A stretch of 64,000 bases of DNA from Alcaligenes aquatilis (GTDB lineage: Bacteria > Pseudomonadota > Gammaproteobacteria > Burkholderiales > Burkholderiaceae_B), in contig NZ_CP022390.1 of the NCBI RefSeq assembly GCF_003076515.1, positions 496,001-560,000 of the forward strand, read 5' to 3'. Shown here in pieces: positions 52,370-61,920 of this stretch. The notes under the pieces were generated by a model. The model was given only the letters and a program-made list of their open reading frames with translations, had not been told where the DNA came from and did not search any database. A program made the position numbers and the translations under genes. Position 1 is the stretch's first letter. Each line of letters begins with the position of its first letter.

Positions 52370-53749
52370 ATGGCTGAGCAAGAATCCGCATTGCGACCCG
52401 GGCAGCAGGCCCTGGTCCCGCCACTTGCGGGTGGTTGGTTGCAAAAACATTTTGCTTATACAGAGCGCGGCAGCTCCTTGCGTCAGGAAGTTCTGGCAGG
52501 GCTGACCACGTTTCTGGCAATGGTGTATTCCGTCTTTGTGGTGCCGTCCATGCTGGGCAAGGCGGGCTTTGATACCTCGTCGGTTTTTGTGGCCGTGTGT
52601 CTGACCAGTGCCTTTGGTTCTTTGCTGATGGGGCTGTGGGCGAATCTGCCGATTGCCGTGGGCTGTGCCTTGTCTTTGACGGCATTTTTGGCCTTTGATC
52701 TGGTGCTGGGCCAGCAACTCAGTCCGGCTGTCGCCTTAGGGGCCGTGTTCCTGATGGGGCTGATCTTTACCCTGATTTCCGCCACCGGGATTCGCACCTG
52801 GATCCTGCGCAATTTGCCCTTGGGTATCGCGCATGGCACGGGTATCGGGATTGGCCTGTTCCTGCTGATGATCGCGTCCAATGAAGTGGGCTTGGTCACG
52901 CGTAATACCGGTGCAGGTTTGCCGGTTGCCTTGGGGGATGTTACGTCCATGCCGGTATGGCTGAGCGTGTTGGGTCTGGCCGCGATCTTTGGCCTGGAGC
53001 GCCGTCGTGTGACAGGCGGCATTTTGCTGGTGATTCTGGGGCTGTCGGCGGTGGGTCTGATTTTCGATCCCAATGTGCGCTTTACCGGCTTGTTTGCCAT
53101 GCCTAGCCTGCTGGGCGAGCACTCCTTGATCGGTGCGATGGATATAGGCGGGGCGTTAAATGCCGTGGTTCTGCCCAGCGTTCTGGCCTTGGTAATGACG
53201 GCGGTGTTTGATGCCACTGGCACGATCCGGGCGGTGGCAGGCAATGCCGGGCAGTTGGACAAGGACGGCCAAATCATCAACGGTAGCCGCGCCTTGACGA
53301 CAGACTCGCTAAGTTCTTTGGTGTCGGCCAGCCTGGGAGCGTCGCCTGCTGCCGCTTATATTGAGTCCGCAGCGGGGACGGCAGCAGGTGGCCGTACCGG
53401 TCTGACGGCCGTGGTGGTGGGTCTGGGTTTTCTGATGCTGATCTTCCTGTCGCCTTTGGCCGGTCTGGTTCCTTCCTACGCAACGGCGCCAGCCTTGATG
53501 TACGTGGGCTTGTTGATGCTGGGGGGCGTGCGTCATCTCAATACCGACGATACGGTCGATACCATGGCCGGTTTGGTGTGTGCCGTGTTTATCGTGCTGA
53601 CCGTCAATATTGTCACGGGCATCATGCTGGGTTTTTGTACCTTAGTGCTGGGCCGCCTGTTCTCCGGCGAGCTGCGCCGCTTGAATGTAGGCACGGTTCT
53701 GATTGCACTGGCGTTGGCCGTTTTCTACCTGGGTGGCTGGGCTTTATAA
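52370..53749 (+). CDS. NCS2/AzgA-family hypoxanthine-guanine or adenine permease
   Basis: A 459-residue, 14-helix-type nucleobase:proton symporter of the AzgA branch of NCS2. Characteristic are the N-terminal [22 protein letters not shown], the [15 protein letters not shown] helix and [24 protein letters not shown], which holds the purine-contacting residues. Relatives in E. coli (GhxP, GhxQ, PurP) carry guanine/hypoxanthine or adenine. No purine-catabolic genes are adjacent. Single gene with a long leader. Confidence 0.93.
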   Translation: MAEQESALRPGQQALVPPLAGGWLQKHFAYTERGSSLRQEVLAGLTTFLAMVYSVFVVPSMLGKAGFDTSSVFVAVCLTSAFGSLLMGLWANLPIAVGCALSLTAFLAFDLVLGQQLSPAVALGAVFLMGLIFTLISATGIRTWILRNLPLGIAHGTGIGIGLFLLMIASNEVGLVTRNTGAGLPVALGDVTSMPVWLSVLGLAAIFGLERRRVTGGILLVILGLSAVGLIFDPNVRFTGLFAMPSLLGEHSLIGAMDIGGALNAVVLPSVLALVMTAVFDATGTIRAVAGNAGQLDKDGQIINGSRALTTDSLSSLVSASLGASPAAAYIESAAGTAAGGRTGLTAVVVGLGFLMLIFLSPLAGLVPSYATAPALMYVGLLMLGGVRHLNTDDTVDTMAGLVCAVFIVLTVNIVTGIMLGFCTLVLGRLFSGELRRLNVGTVLIALALAVFYLGGWAL

Positions 53750-53818
53750 GGCCGGACTTGGGAAGGGCGGGGGTTCCCCTTTACACTAGCCTGTTTTCCA
53801 AACACCAAAGGGGTATCT

Positions 53819-54433
53819 GTGCTGGTCGCATTTGATTTTGATGGCACGATTACAGATCGGGACAGCTTGCAGGACTTTATACGCCGCATGCGGGGCTGGC
53901 CGGTCTGTATTCGTGCTTATCTAGCCTGCGTGCCCCGCGTGTTGGTGTGGGATCGCGGCCCGCAGCGTCGTCAGGCGATCAAGCATCGTTTTTTGCGTAG
54001 TGCCTTGGGTGGATTGAACCGGGAGCAGGTTCAGGCTTTGGCCGACACGTATGTGCGGGACTATGTGCCACAGATTGTCCGTCCTGAAATGATGGAACGA
54101 ATCCGTGCTCACCGAGAACGGGGCGATACGGTGCTACTGGTCAGTGCCTCGCCGTCTATTTATTTGCAAGCCTGGGCTAAGGCTCAGGGCATGGTGCAGG
54201 TGCTGGCAACAGAGCTGGCCTTTGATGAGCAAAAAGGCTGTGTGGGAATGGCCAGTGCTAATTGTTGGGGGCAGGAAAAAGTAAATCGTCTTCAGGCCTG
54301 GCTGGGGGATAAACCAGTTGCACTGGATATGGCGTATGGCGATAGCCCTGGCGATGCACAGATGCTGGCGCATACGCGTCAGCCTTGGCTGCGAGGACGA
54401 GATGCAGCTTTGCCGGAATTGGAGAGCCAATAA
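53819..54433 (+). CDS. HAD-superfamily phosphatase (HAD-IB, SerB/PAP2-like)
   Basis: A 204-residue HAD phosphatase starting at GTG 53819 after AAAGGGG. Motif I is FDFDGTITD (nucleophile Asp near residue 5), motif II is LLVSASPSIYLQAW, motif III Lys is in GQEKVNRL and motif IV is AYGDSPGDAQM. The insertion between motifs I and II is of the helical IB type, as in SerB and phosphatidylglycerophosphatase C-like enzymes. Substrate unknown. Confidence 0.92.
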   Translation: MLVAFDFDGTITDRDSLQDFIRRMRGWPVCIRAYLACVPRVLVWDRGPQRRQAIKHRFLRSALGGLNREQVQALADTYVRDYVPQIVRPEMMERIRAHRERGDTVLLVSASPSIYLQAWAKAQGMVQVLATELAFDEQKGCVGMASANCWGQEKVNRLQAWLGDKPVALDMAYGDSPGDAQMLAHTRQPWLRGRDAALPELESQ

Positions 54434-54563
54434 TTGAGCTGGACGTTGGGTCAGAGAGTTGTGCTTCGGGTTTATTAGCGTTGGCCAATTTGGCAGCCGA
54501 TGTTTTGCGGATGAGAAACAGCAAACAGGGTTCTAGCTGCAAGGGCTTTCCTACCTTTATGTG

Positions 54564-54608
54564 AAAACAATGCCCGACCAGACTGAGGCTGTGATCGGGC
54601 ATTGTTTT
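54564..54608. terminator. Bidirectional terminator between HAD phosphatase and hdeD-like genes
   Basis: Stem AAAACAATGCCCGA / TCGGGCATTGTTTT around an internal loop, with A and T runs at both ends, so it can stop transcription of both convergent genes. Confidence 0.85.
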
Positions 54609-54687
54609 GTGAGTTGTTATGTATTGCGCAGTGCTAACAAGGCGATCAAAACGGCAAGCAAACTTGCCTTTGAGTGTTGCTGTCAGA

Positions 54688-55257
54688 TTACGTGTTGCTG
54701 CGTTTGATCGCCATGCCAACCAAGAGGCTAGCCCAACCTTGGGTCAGCAAATCAATACCCAGGATCAAGCCCAGAATCCAGACACTATTGCCAGGCCAGC
54801 CAGCGGCAATAATCAAACCGGCTGCCAGCGTAATCAGGCCGGAAAAGGCCATCCAGCCGCCGCCTGCCTGGGCCCGGTTCTGGAACCAGATCCAGAGTCG
54901 GAACGCGCCGGAGGCGATCAGGAATGCGCCAAAAACCAGGGTCAGGACGGTAGCACCCACCAGAGGATTGCTAATGGCAATCAGACCGGCGAACAAGTAC
55001 AAAATGCCGCTCAGGCTCCAGAACAGAAAGCCGCGCCAGCCTTTGGCGCTCCAGGCATGAGCCAGATGTAGCACGCCGCCTATGCTCATCAGGATACCGA
55101 CATACACCACGCTGGCAACGGTGGCGCCAACCACGTAGATCAAGGCGATCAGACCCAAAATAATCAGGGCAATGCCCAGACCAATGAACCATCCTGGTTT
55201 CAAGGGCAGTTGACGTAGCAACTCAGAGCGATTGTTGTCATGTGGACTTAGAGCCAT
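54688..55257 (-). CDS. HdeD-family membrane protein (DUF308)
   Basis: A 189-residue protein with six hydrophobic helices in three DUF308 repeats (for example GWFIGLGIALIILGLIALIY and GLITLAAGLIIAAGWPG). HdeD of E. coli is linked to acid resistance at high cell density; the molecular role is unknown. Single gene. The 327-base gap upstream (55258-55584) contains several hairpins but no gene. Confidence 0.92.
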   Translation of the reverse strand: MALSPHDNNRSELLRQLPLKPGWFIGLGIALIILGLIALIYVVGATVASVVYVGILMSIGGVLHLAHAWSAKGWRGFLFWSLSGILYLFAGLIAISNPLVGATVLTLVFGAFLIASGAFRLWIWFQNRAQAGGGWMAFSGLITLAAGLIIAAGWPGNSVWILGLILGIDLLTQGWASLLVGMAIKRSNT

Positions 55258-55363
55258 CTAGGTACTCCTTGCAAGGTTAAACCGACGCTACGGTTTTAAC
55301 TGTACTCCAGACCTGGGCAGGGGCCTAGTGATACGCAATGAGACGGCTCCAGAAACACGAAGG

Positions 55364-55388
55364 CCCTACCGTTGCGGTAGGGCCTATA
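55364..55388. repeat. Hairpin in the hdeD-PCuAC gap
   Basis: Perfect AGGCCCTACCG / CGGTAGGGCCT inverted repeat with a short TTG loop. It lies after the copper chaperone gene on the minus strand at some distance (196 bases) and has no T run. A second smaller inverted repeat (TGACA...TGTCA) is at 55456-55470. Confidence 0.6.
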
Positions 55389-55584
55389 TGCCGCTCTGGC
55401 GGCGGTGAACTACCATGATGGCAGTTTTGGGAAGCTGTGTTTCAGACAGCTTACTGACACTATGTCAGTGATTTCACTGTACGTCAGCGAATCAAAACCC
55501 GCCAATTATGGAAAACCCGCAAGTCTGAAACAAAGCCCTTCAAACCGTTAAGGTAGCTCGTGTTCAGGACTGCAGGCAGGTGGC

Positions 55585-56064
55585 TTAGTGGCCGTGCGCA
55601 CCCTTGTGGCCCTGGTTGGCTTTGGTGTTCAAGGCACGGACCGGGGCGTTGATTTTCAGCTCCTCCTTCTGGCCAGCGGCATTCTGGATTTGCAAGGTGA
55701 GATCCACCGAGCTGCCTTCTTGAACCTGCTTGTCCAGACCCAGCAGCATGATGTGGTACCCGCCAGGCTTGAGTTCGACAGCTTTGCCGGTGGGCAGGTC
55801 GATTTTCTCGACCTGACGCATACGCATAACGTCGTTTTCCATGGCCATTTCATGCACTTCTACTTGTTTGCTCAAGCTGCTGCTGGCACCCACCAACTGG
55901 GCGTTGTCAGTCGATTGCAACACCATGAAGGCGCCAGTGGCTTGCTGGCCGGGAACCGTGGCGCGAACCCAGGGATCGGTCACGGTGACTTCGGCCTGGG
56001 CCAGGGTAGGCAGGCTCATCAAGGCGGCCAGGGAGAAAAGCGAGGAAGCAATAGTACGTTTCAT
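55585..56064 (-). CDS. Periplasmic copper chaperone PCu(A)C
   Basis: A 159-residue periplasmic protein. Start at 56064 gives a standard signal peptide (about residues 1-24, cut after AQA). The Cu(I) site H-x-M ... M ... H-x-M is visible as HEMAM, DVMRM and GYHIM. The C-terminus is His-rich (GHKGAHGH), a possible extra metal site. PCuAC delivers copper to the CuA centre or CcoN-type oxidases together with SCO proteins; its gene follows the SCO gene by 20 bases. Confidence 0.94.
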   Translation of the reverse strand: MKRTIASSLFSLAALMSLPTLAQAEVTVTDPWVRATVPGQQATGAFMVLQSTDNAQLVGASSSLSKQVEVHEMAMENDVMRMRQVEKIDLPTGKAVELKPGGYHIMLLGLDKQVQEGSSVDLTLQIQNAAGQKEELKINAPVRALNTKANQGHKGAHGH

Positions 56065-56084
56065 GTTGGTAATCCTGTTGGGGT

Positions 56085-56702
56085 TCATTTGCTCAAAGCC
56101 AGTACCTGGCCGATATCAGCCACGGCTTCTTCAGCCGTTTGCGTATGACGCAGGGCGATCTGCAACTTGCCTTGTGTGTCATACACATAGGTCAAGGCAC
56201 TGTGGTCCATGGTGTAGCTGGAGCCGGTAGGAACCTTTTGGTAAAAAACTTTGAAGTCGCTGGCGGTTTTGGCCAGCTCCTCTTCGGTGGGGCGCAAGGC
56301 CACAAAACTGGGGTCAAAAGCCTGCATGTAGGCACGCAGCAATTCGGGCGTGTCGCGCTCCGGGTCAATGGAGATAAACAAGACTTGCAGCTTGTCGCCA
56401 TCCTCGCCCAACTGCTCCTTGATGTCGACGGCCCGGGTCAGTGCGGTCGGGCAGACGTCGGGACATTGGGTAAAACCAAAGAAGATCAGTACGATCTTGC
56501 CGCGATAGTCGGCCATGGTGCGACGTTGGCCTTCGGTATCGAGCAAGCTGAAATCCTTGGCAAAGTCGGCACTGCTCATGTCCACACCTTCCAGATTGCG
56601 AAAGGCAGGCTGCTTGGGGGCTTTGTCGCCGCAAGCGCTCAGGACCAAAGGAGTGGCCAGCATGGCAAGCAAGAGCTGGCGGCGTGAGAAGGAGGCGTTC
56701 AT
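56085..56702 (-). CDS. SCO1/SenC-family copper/thiol protein
   Basis: A 205-residue thioredoxin-fold lipoprotein with lipobox LSAC (Cys24). The copper/thiol motif CPDVCP is at Cys80 and Cys84, with the distant His ligand in MDHSALTYV. SCO proteins insert copper into, or reduce the cysteines of, oxidase subunit II, and some act as CcoN assembly factors. Second gene of a DUF2946-SCO-PCuAC group. Confidence 0.95.
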   Translation of the reverse strand: MNASFSRRQLLLAMLATPLVLSACGDKAPKQPAFRNLEGVDMSSADFAKDFSLLDTEGQRRTMADYRGKIVLIFFGFTQCPDVCPTALTRAVDIKEQLGEDGDKLQVLFISIDPERDTPELLRAYMQAFDPSFVALRPTEEELAKTASDFKVFYQKVPTGSSYTMDHSALTYVYDTQGKLQIALRHTQTAEEAVADIGQVLALSK

Positions 56703-56758
56703 AGAAATATCCCGCTAATTGACAACATGGAGTGGCTGCGCCGGGCAGCCAGGGCTAG

Positions 56759-57172
56759 TCAGGAAACGGACGTAGCGGGAGGTCCGCGCGCACTCAGGGG
56801 CGGGCCCGTTAGGGGAAGAACGGGAGCCGCCGCCTGTTGGGCAGTGTCCCAGGTATGTCGTGGTGTTTGTGCCAGATCCCAGGCGGGGCTGGGCGTATCA
56901 TTCAGGGCTTTTTGTGCTTGGGCCTGAGCAAATAAACAGGCGGCATGCAGCGTGTGCTGCTCGTCGTGTTCCGGTCCGGAGAATTGGCCGCTCCATTGCG
57001 CCAGGAAAGGGTCGCCCTGCACGCATAAACTGAGGGCGGCTGCATTGGCGGGGTCGGCACTGGGCATATAGCCATTGGGAATCAGGCCACGCAAGAGCAG
57101 GGCGCATATCGCCAATACCAGTAAAAACTGGCGGCGAGTACCTGAGAAGGGGAGTGCGCAGTGCCTGACCAT
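56759..57172 (-). CDS. DUF2946-family protein
   Basis: A 137-residue protein with an N-terminal membrane helix (about residues 14-30, including ALLLRGLIPNGYMP, the DUF2946 hallmark), then a stretch with a C-x-Q...H-x-x-C pattern and a Pro/Ala-rich tail. DUF2946 genes occur beside copper genes, as here upstream of SCO and PCuAC. A role in copper handling is inferred from position. Confidence 0.85.
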   Translation of the reverse strand: MVRHCALPFSGTRRQFLLVLAICALLLRGLIPNGYMPSADPANAAALSLCVQGDPFLAQWSGQFSGPEHDEQHTLHAACLFAQAQAQKALNDTPSPAWDLAQTPRHTWDTAQQAAAPVLPLTGPPLSARGPPATSVS

Positions 57173-57254
57173 GATCAGAGCATTCTAGTACAGATGGAAA
57201 TTTGTTTGCCCAAATTCTGTGGCACAGTAGACGCCTATCATCAAGGAGCTTGAT

Positions 57255-57419
57255 ATGCGACAGATTTATGGGGTGCTGAGCGCCTTGGTCATGGTCTTGG
57301 GACTGGCAGCGTGTTCAACACCGGACCGTTCAGCCGACAGCAGCTGGAGTCGGCCTTCCGGTGTTCAAGTCTACGGGGAAGTCGATGCAGGGGTAGGGAT
57401 GCAGCGGCAGTCTCGCTAG
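57255..57419 (+). CDS. Small lipoprotein of 54 residues
   Basis: ATG at 57255 is six bases after AAGGAG. Residues 1-20 form a lipoprotein signal ending in LAAC, followed by a short Ser-rich linker and GVQVYGEVDAGVGMQRQSR at the end. The end resembles the first beta strand of general porins (VTLYGVVDAGV). It may be a genuine small lipoprotein or the remnant of a porin. It is convergent with the FMN glutamate-synthase-like gene. Confidence 0.7.
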   Translation: MRQIYGVLSALVMVLGLAACSTPDRSADSSWSRPSGVQVYGEVDAGVGMQRQSR

Positions 57420-57441
57420 GGAAACAGCCGCCATACCGCGT

Positions 57442-59148
57442 TCAGACCAGGGTTTGGCCGGCGCTGTCGGCGGCATCCTGTTTTTTGATTGTGTCCTCGG
57501 GGTCAGCCTCATCATTCAAGTAGGACAAGGCTTTGCTCAGGCTGTAGGCCGGTTCGAAGGAGTCGGGATTGGCCATGGGCCAGCCTACGCGGAAAATCGT
57601 TTGACGGTAGTGGCCGCGCAGCAGTTCGCCTTTTTTCAGATCCGGGAACAGAGCCGACATCACACGCACTTCGCCGTTGCTGATACGACGGGCGATATGG
57701 TGAGGGCGTAGCTGGTTCGGATGTTCCAGGCCTGCCGCACCCAGCAATTCAGCCAGCGCTTTGAGGGTATTGCCGTGAAAGCTGGCCACGCGCAAGGACT
57801 TGTCATCCACCACCAGGGCCTTTTGACGTTGCGGGTCTTGCGTTGCCACGCCGGTTGGACATTTGTCGGTATGACAGGCCTGGGCCTGAATGCAGCCCAC
57901 GGCAAACATGAAGCCGCGTGCGCTATTGCACCAATCTGCGCCCAAGGCCATGATGCGGGCCATATCAAAGGCACTGATGATCTTGCCCGAGGCGCCCAGG
58001 CGGATTTGCTCGCGCAGGCCAATACCGACCAAGGTGTTGTGGACCAGACGCAGAGCCTCGCGCAAGGGAGTACCAACGTGGTCAATGAACTCCACGGGGG
58101 AGGCACCGGTACCCCCTTCAGCACCATCGACCACAATAAAGTCCGGTGTAATGCCTGTTTTCAGCATCGCTTTGGCAATGGCAAACCATTCCCAGGGGTG
58201 CCCGATACAGAGTTTGAAGCCTACGGGCTTGCCGCCGGACAAAGTACGCAGCTTGGCGACGAACTCCAGCAATTCGACGGGGGAGCGAAAGGCGCTATGG
58301 CTGGCTGGCGAATTACAATCCACGCCCTCGGGTACACCGCGCGCCAGGGCAATCTCCGGTGAGACCTTGGTGCCGGGCAAGATGCCGCCGTGGCCGGGTT
58401 TGGCTCCCTGCGACAGCTTGATTTCAATCATCTTGACGTGATCCTGGGTGGCGCGCTCGGCAAAGCGTTCGGGCGAGAAGTTGCCTTGTTCATCCCGGCA
58501 CCCAAAATAGCCCGAGCCAATATTCCAGATCAGGTCGCCACCGTGGCGCAGGTGATAGGTACTGATGCCGCCTTCGCCCGTGTCATGCGCAAAATTGCCC
58601 ATCTTGGCGCCTTTGTTCAGGGCCAGGATGGCATTGGCTGACAGCGCCCCAAAACTCATGGCTGAAATATTCAGCACCGACAGCGAGTAAGGCTGGGTAC
58701 AGTCCGGTCCGCCGACATCAATACGGAACTGCGCGTCCTTGATGTGTTTGGGCGTCATGGAGTGGTTCATCCACTCATATCCATTGTTATAGACCTCCTG
58801 GTGGGTACCAAAAGGCTGCTTGTCAATTTGCTGTTTGGCTCGCTGGTACACCAGGGAGCGGTCCGCACGTGAGAAGGGCAGTTGCTGCTCATCGCCCTCC
58901 AGAAAGTACTGGCGAATTTCTGGGCGAATGGCTTCAAAAATGAAGCGCAGATTGCCAATAACCGGATAGTTGCGACGAATGGCGTGACGAGTTTGCGTGA
59001 TGTCCACCAAGCCCTGGATACACAGGGCCAGCCCTGGGATCGCCAGCCATAGCCAGCTTGCGCTTTTGAACAAGGAAAGCAGCAAGAACAAGGCGGTCAG
59101 GCCAATGATGATGTAGAAGGCGGTGTAGCGTGTCAGCCACTTTTGCAT
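57442..59148 (-). CDS. FMN-binding glutamate-synthase-family protein
   Basis: A 568-residue protein of the GltS central/FMN domain type with two N-terminal membrane helices (about residues 8-28 and 30-50). Start at 59148 has AGGAG six bases upstream. It contains the FMN-site block SFGALSANAI, the GEGGISTYH loop, DGAEGGTGASPVEF, and a Cys cluster GCIQAQACHTDKCPTG matching the 3Fe-4S site of glutamate synthase. The glutaminase half is missing, so it is not a full synthase; members of this membrane-attached family have no settled function. Single gene. Confidence 0.92.
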   Translation of the reverse strand: MQKWLTRYTAFYIIIGLTALFLLLSLFKSASWLWLAIPGLALCIQGLVDITQTRHAIRRNYPVIGNLRFIFEAIRPEIRQYFLEGDEQQLPFSRADRSLVYQRAKQQIDKQPFGTHQEVYNNGYEWMNHSMTPKHIKDAQFRIDVGGPDCTQPYSLSVLNISAMSFGALSANAILALNKGAKMGNFAHDTGEGGISTYHLRHGGDLIWNIGSGYFGCRDEQGNFSPERFAERATQDHVKMIEIKLSQGAKPGHGGILPGTKVSPEIALARGVPEGVDCNSPASHSAFRSPVELLEFVAKLRTLSGGKPVGFKLCIGHPWEWFAIAKAMLKTGITPDFIVVDGAEGGTGASPVEFIDHVGTPLREALRLVHNTLVGIGLREQIRLGASGKIISAFDMARIMALGADWCNSARGFMFAVGCIQAQACHTDKCPTGVATQDPQRQKALVVDDKSLRVASFHGNTLKALAELLGAAGLEHPNQLRPHHIARRISNGEVRVMSALFPDLKKGELLRGHYRQTIFRVGWPMANPDSFEPAYSLSKALSYLNDEADPEDTIKKQDAADSAGQTLV

Positions 59149-59354
59149 AATGACTCCTGCCAAGAAAACGGGGTGATAGGGCGGGATTTCGGGTACCCGC
59201 CTATCAGGATGCCAACATCATAGAACGGTCCCGTACGGTTTGACTATGTCTGCAGAGCGATAGTTTATGAAAACTGACAATGAACAATGAGGTGGCTGAT
59301 AAATAGGGGTCAGGCGCGGGGTGTTTATCCCTTAAAGGCGGGTGTTAATTGAAT

Positions 59355-59371
59355 AGGTAGGTAAGCTATCT
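59355..59371. promoter_or_regulatory. Candidate MarR operator upstream of the FUSC gene
   Basis: AGGTAG / CTATCT imperfect inverted repeat with a five-base spacer, 41 bases before the FUSC start. MarR-type repressors bind such short palindromes at their own pump promoters. Weak evidence. Confidence 0.3.
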
Positions 59372-59412
59372 ATATAATCATGCTTTAGCGACTGTTCAGT
59401 TTCCCTTTTCTT

Positions 59413-61332
59413 ATGTTTGCCTTTTCTCCCTGGATGCAGTTGGATCGGCCTGCGCTCTTGCATGGCCTGAATATGGCCATGGCTGCCTGGCTGTCCTTTG
59501 CGATTGCTGTTTTGTTGTCCGTTGATAACCCCTTTTGGGCTGCCATGCCGGTGTGGGTCTTGTCCCAGGCCTATCGGGGCCTGGTGTATGAGCGGGCCTT
59601 GTGGCGAATTTTGGGAACCTTGATAGGAGCAGGGCTGGGCTTGGCGTTTTTGCATTTGCCCAACGCCTATTTGCAATTGTTGGGTATGGCGCTGGTGGTG
59701 GGCGTGGCGTCGGCTTTGACCCACGTGTTGCGGGGTGCCTTGTCCTACTTGCCCATGTTGGCAGGCATCACCATTGGTGTGGTGGTCTTGCCGTCTGTGC
59801 TGGCACCGGATACGTCGCTGGACTTGGCCTTGTCGCGGGTGGAGTGCACCTTGATCGGGGTGCTGGTGACAACCTTGTTGTGTTCCCGGACGACACCGCG
59901 CAGTCAGCGCAAGACGTATTACCAGCGTGTGCGTGTTTTGGCAGCCGATGCCTTGCGTTTGGCGGCGCACGCCTTGGGACCGTCTTATGCACAGCCGGAT
60001 CAGGCCTTGCTCAGCCGGATCCGCCAGGAGATGGTGGACCTGGACGGCCAAGCCCGTATTTTGGCGGCCGGTTCCTGGGATGCGTATCGCCGCTTGCCTT
60101 ATGTGGATGCGTTTTTGTATGCGGTGATCGAGTTGCTGGCTGCCAGTGAAATGATTGTGCGTCAAAGAGAAAGAGGGCGGTGCCTCGCCGCTGATTATGC
60201 ATCGTCCTTGCTGGAGCAGGCGCAACGCCTGCAGGACGGTCAGCCTTTGAAGGTGCTGGCAAAGACGGCAGCCAGACAGGAGGGGCAAATCAGCCTGGCC
60301 CGTTTGCGCCGTGCCATGGGGCAAATCCAACGGGCAGAAGAAGGTTTGTTTGCCACTCAGGCGCCCGCCCGACGTGGTCGCCACCGCTTTCTGACCACGC
60401 CCGCTATTTCTGTAGATTGGCCCTTGGCAACTCGCACGGGACTGATCAGTGGCTTGGCGGCTTTTAGTGCCGGGGCAATTGCCTTTGCCTTGTCCAGCCC
60501 GGCGCTGGAATTGATGGCCATGGGGGTGTGTACCTTCTCCATCATTCTGGGCTCCATGCCGCGCCCGCAGTTAATGAGTCGCACCATGTTTACCGGGATT
60601 ACTGTGGGTGTGGTGGTGGCCAGCTTGTATCGTTATCTGCTTCAGGGGCATTTGGTGACGGACTGGCAGGTGATTGCCTCGGTACTGCCCTTTGTGGTGA
60701 TCGGGGGCTTGTTGCGCGCAAATCGTCCAACATCGGCTTGGGCGCTGGATGCGAATATGTGTTTTCAGTTGGCCAGCCAGGCGGGAATGGCAGCGGTGAC
60801 TGGACCTATCATCCTGAAAGAATCCCTGCCTTTGCTGGCGGGTTCGGCGGTGGTGTGCAGCGCTTTTTTCCTTTTGCCGCGTCGTACGCATCCTCGTGGC
60901 CAAGCGCTGGTGCGGCGAGTCGTGCGTGAGCTGTATCCCTTGATACGTCGTTCCCGCCCCCGTTTGTTTCGTGTATGGCGTGGGCGAGTGGCCCGGCAAT
61001 GGGTGCAGTTATTGCACTGGATGGGGGAACAGACTCCGCCGGGCCTGTTGTCACTGATCAATTTGGGACGTGGCGTGATTGAACTCAAACGCCTGGCCAA
61101 GCGCGGGGCGCAGCAGCAGGCGTGTGTATCGCTGGTAGGTGAGCTGCTGGAAGGGTTTGAGCACCAGCCGCAGGAATTGGCCCAACAACTGCAGCGCATC
61201 AGCCAATCTTGCAGCGATACCGTTTTAGCGCAGGCGATATTGGACGTCGCCCAGTCCCTGCAAGGGGCCACACCGGTTTTGGTTTATGCTTACCCGCCTA
61301 ATGCTATGCCGCGCGCTGTGGAGACCTCCTGA
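59413..61332 (+). CDS. FUSC-family aromatic acid efflux pump subunit (AaeB-like)
   Basis: A 639-residue FUSC protein. The first membrane block (about residues 20-155) begins HGLNMAMAAWLSFAIAVLLSVDNPFWAAM, typical of AaeB-like proteins. A soluble helical region follows, and a second block is at about 340-480. It should expel aromatic carboxylic acids or similar compounds. No membrane-fusion protein or outer-membrane gene is adjacent, unlike aaeXAB. The overlapping gene downstream encodes a MarR regulator that probably represses it. Confidence 0.9.
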   Translation: MFAFSPWMQLDRPALLHGLNMAMAAWLSFAIAVLLSVDNPFWAAMPVWVLSQAYRGLVYERALWRILGTLIGAGLGLAFLHLPNAYLQLLGMALVVGVASALTHVLRGALSYLPMLAGITIGVVVLPSVLAPDTSLDLALSRVECTLIGVLVTTLLCSRTTPRSQRKTYYQRVRVLAADALRLAAHALGPSYAQPDQALLSRIRQEMVDLDGQARILAAGSWDAYRRLPYVDAFLYAVIELLAASEMIVRQRERGRCLAADYASSLLEQAQRLQDGQPLKVLAKTAARQEGQISLARLRRAMGQIQRAEEGLFATQAPARRGRHRFLTTPAISVDWPLATRTGLISGLAAFSAGAIAFALSSPALELMAMGVCTFSIILGSMPRPQLMSRTMFTGITVGVVVASLYRYLLQGHLVTDWQVIASVLPFVVIGGLLRANRPTSAWALDANMCFQLASQAGMAAVTGPIILKESLPLLAGSAVVCSAFFLLPRRTHPRGQALVRRVVRELYPLIRRSRPRLFRVWRGRVARQWVQLLHWMGEQTPPGLLSLINLGRGVIELKRLAKRGAQQQACVSLVGELLEGFEHQPQELAQQLQRISQSCSDTVLAQAILDVAQSLQGATPVLVYAYPPNAMPRAVETS

Positions 61333-61796
61333 TGAATCACCAACTTTATGAAAGGTTCGGCTTGTCCATGATTGTGCTGGCGCGCCTTTACCGTCGTGAA
61401 TTGGATCAGACCCTGGTGCGTTACGGTGTGTCCGAGGCCACTATTTTGCCTATCCGTTATCTGGCTCAGTTGGGTGAACCGATACGGCAAGGGCAACTGG
61501 CACGCATGATGCGGCTGGAGGGACCAACGCTGGTGCGTCTGATCGATCAGTTGGAGTCTGGCGGCCTGCTGGCGCGCCTGCCCGACGAGCAGGACAAGCG
61601 TGCACGCCTTTTGTGCCTGACCGATAAAGGGCGCGACTTTCACAAACGTTTGCTGGAATTGCTGCGCCAATCTCGTGCTCCCTTGTTTGAAGGGATCCCG
61701 GACGAGGATATAGAAGCGGCCTTGCGCTGCTTTGATCAACTGGCTAGCAACCTGGGGCTGGAAGCAACGGATATGTCCAGCCTGTTTGGGGACTGA
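61332..61796 (+). CDS. MarR family transcriptional regulator
   Basis: A 154-residue winged helix-turn-helix regulator. Core helices YLAQLGEPIRQGQLARMMR and GPTLVRLIDQLESGGLLARL are followed by the wing DEQDKRARLLCLTDKG, the usual MarR signature. Its ATG overlaps the FUSC stop (TGATG), so the two are translated together. Ligand-relieved repression of the pump is the likely role. Confidence 0.94.
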   Translation: MNHQLYERFGLSMIVLARLYRRELDQTLVRYGVSEATILPIRYLAQLGEPIRQGQLARMMRLEGPTLVRLIDQLESGGLLARLPDEQDKRARLLCLTDKGRDFHKRLLELLRQSRAPLFEGIPDEDIEAALRCFDQLASNLGLEATDMSSLFGD

Positions 61797-61841
61797 TCAA
61801 GTTTCTGGGCAGCGTAAGCGCATGTTCCCGATGGTGAGCAG

Positions 61842-61870
61842 AAAGCAGGAGCCGGTTTCCTGCTTTTTTA
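61842..61870 (+). terminator. Terminator after marR-like gene
   Basis: Stem AAAGCAGGA / TCCTGCTTT, seven-base loop, then further T. Confidence 0.9.
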
Positions 61871-61920
61871 CTTTATGGTTGAATAAACCGTCCTTGTTTC
61901 AGCAATAAGGAGGGTATGCC

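Noticed and set aside
59332..60384. 350-codon frame antisense to the FUSC gene
   Set aside because: Gln/His/Arg-rich shadow; the plus-strand FUSC protein has clear membrane blocks.
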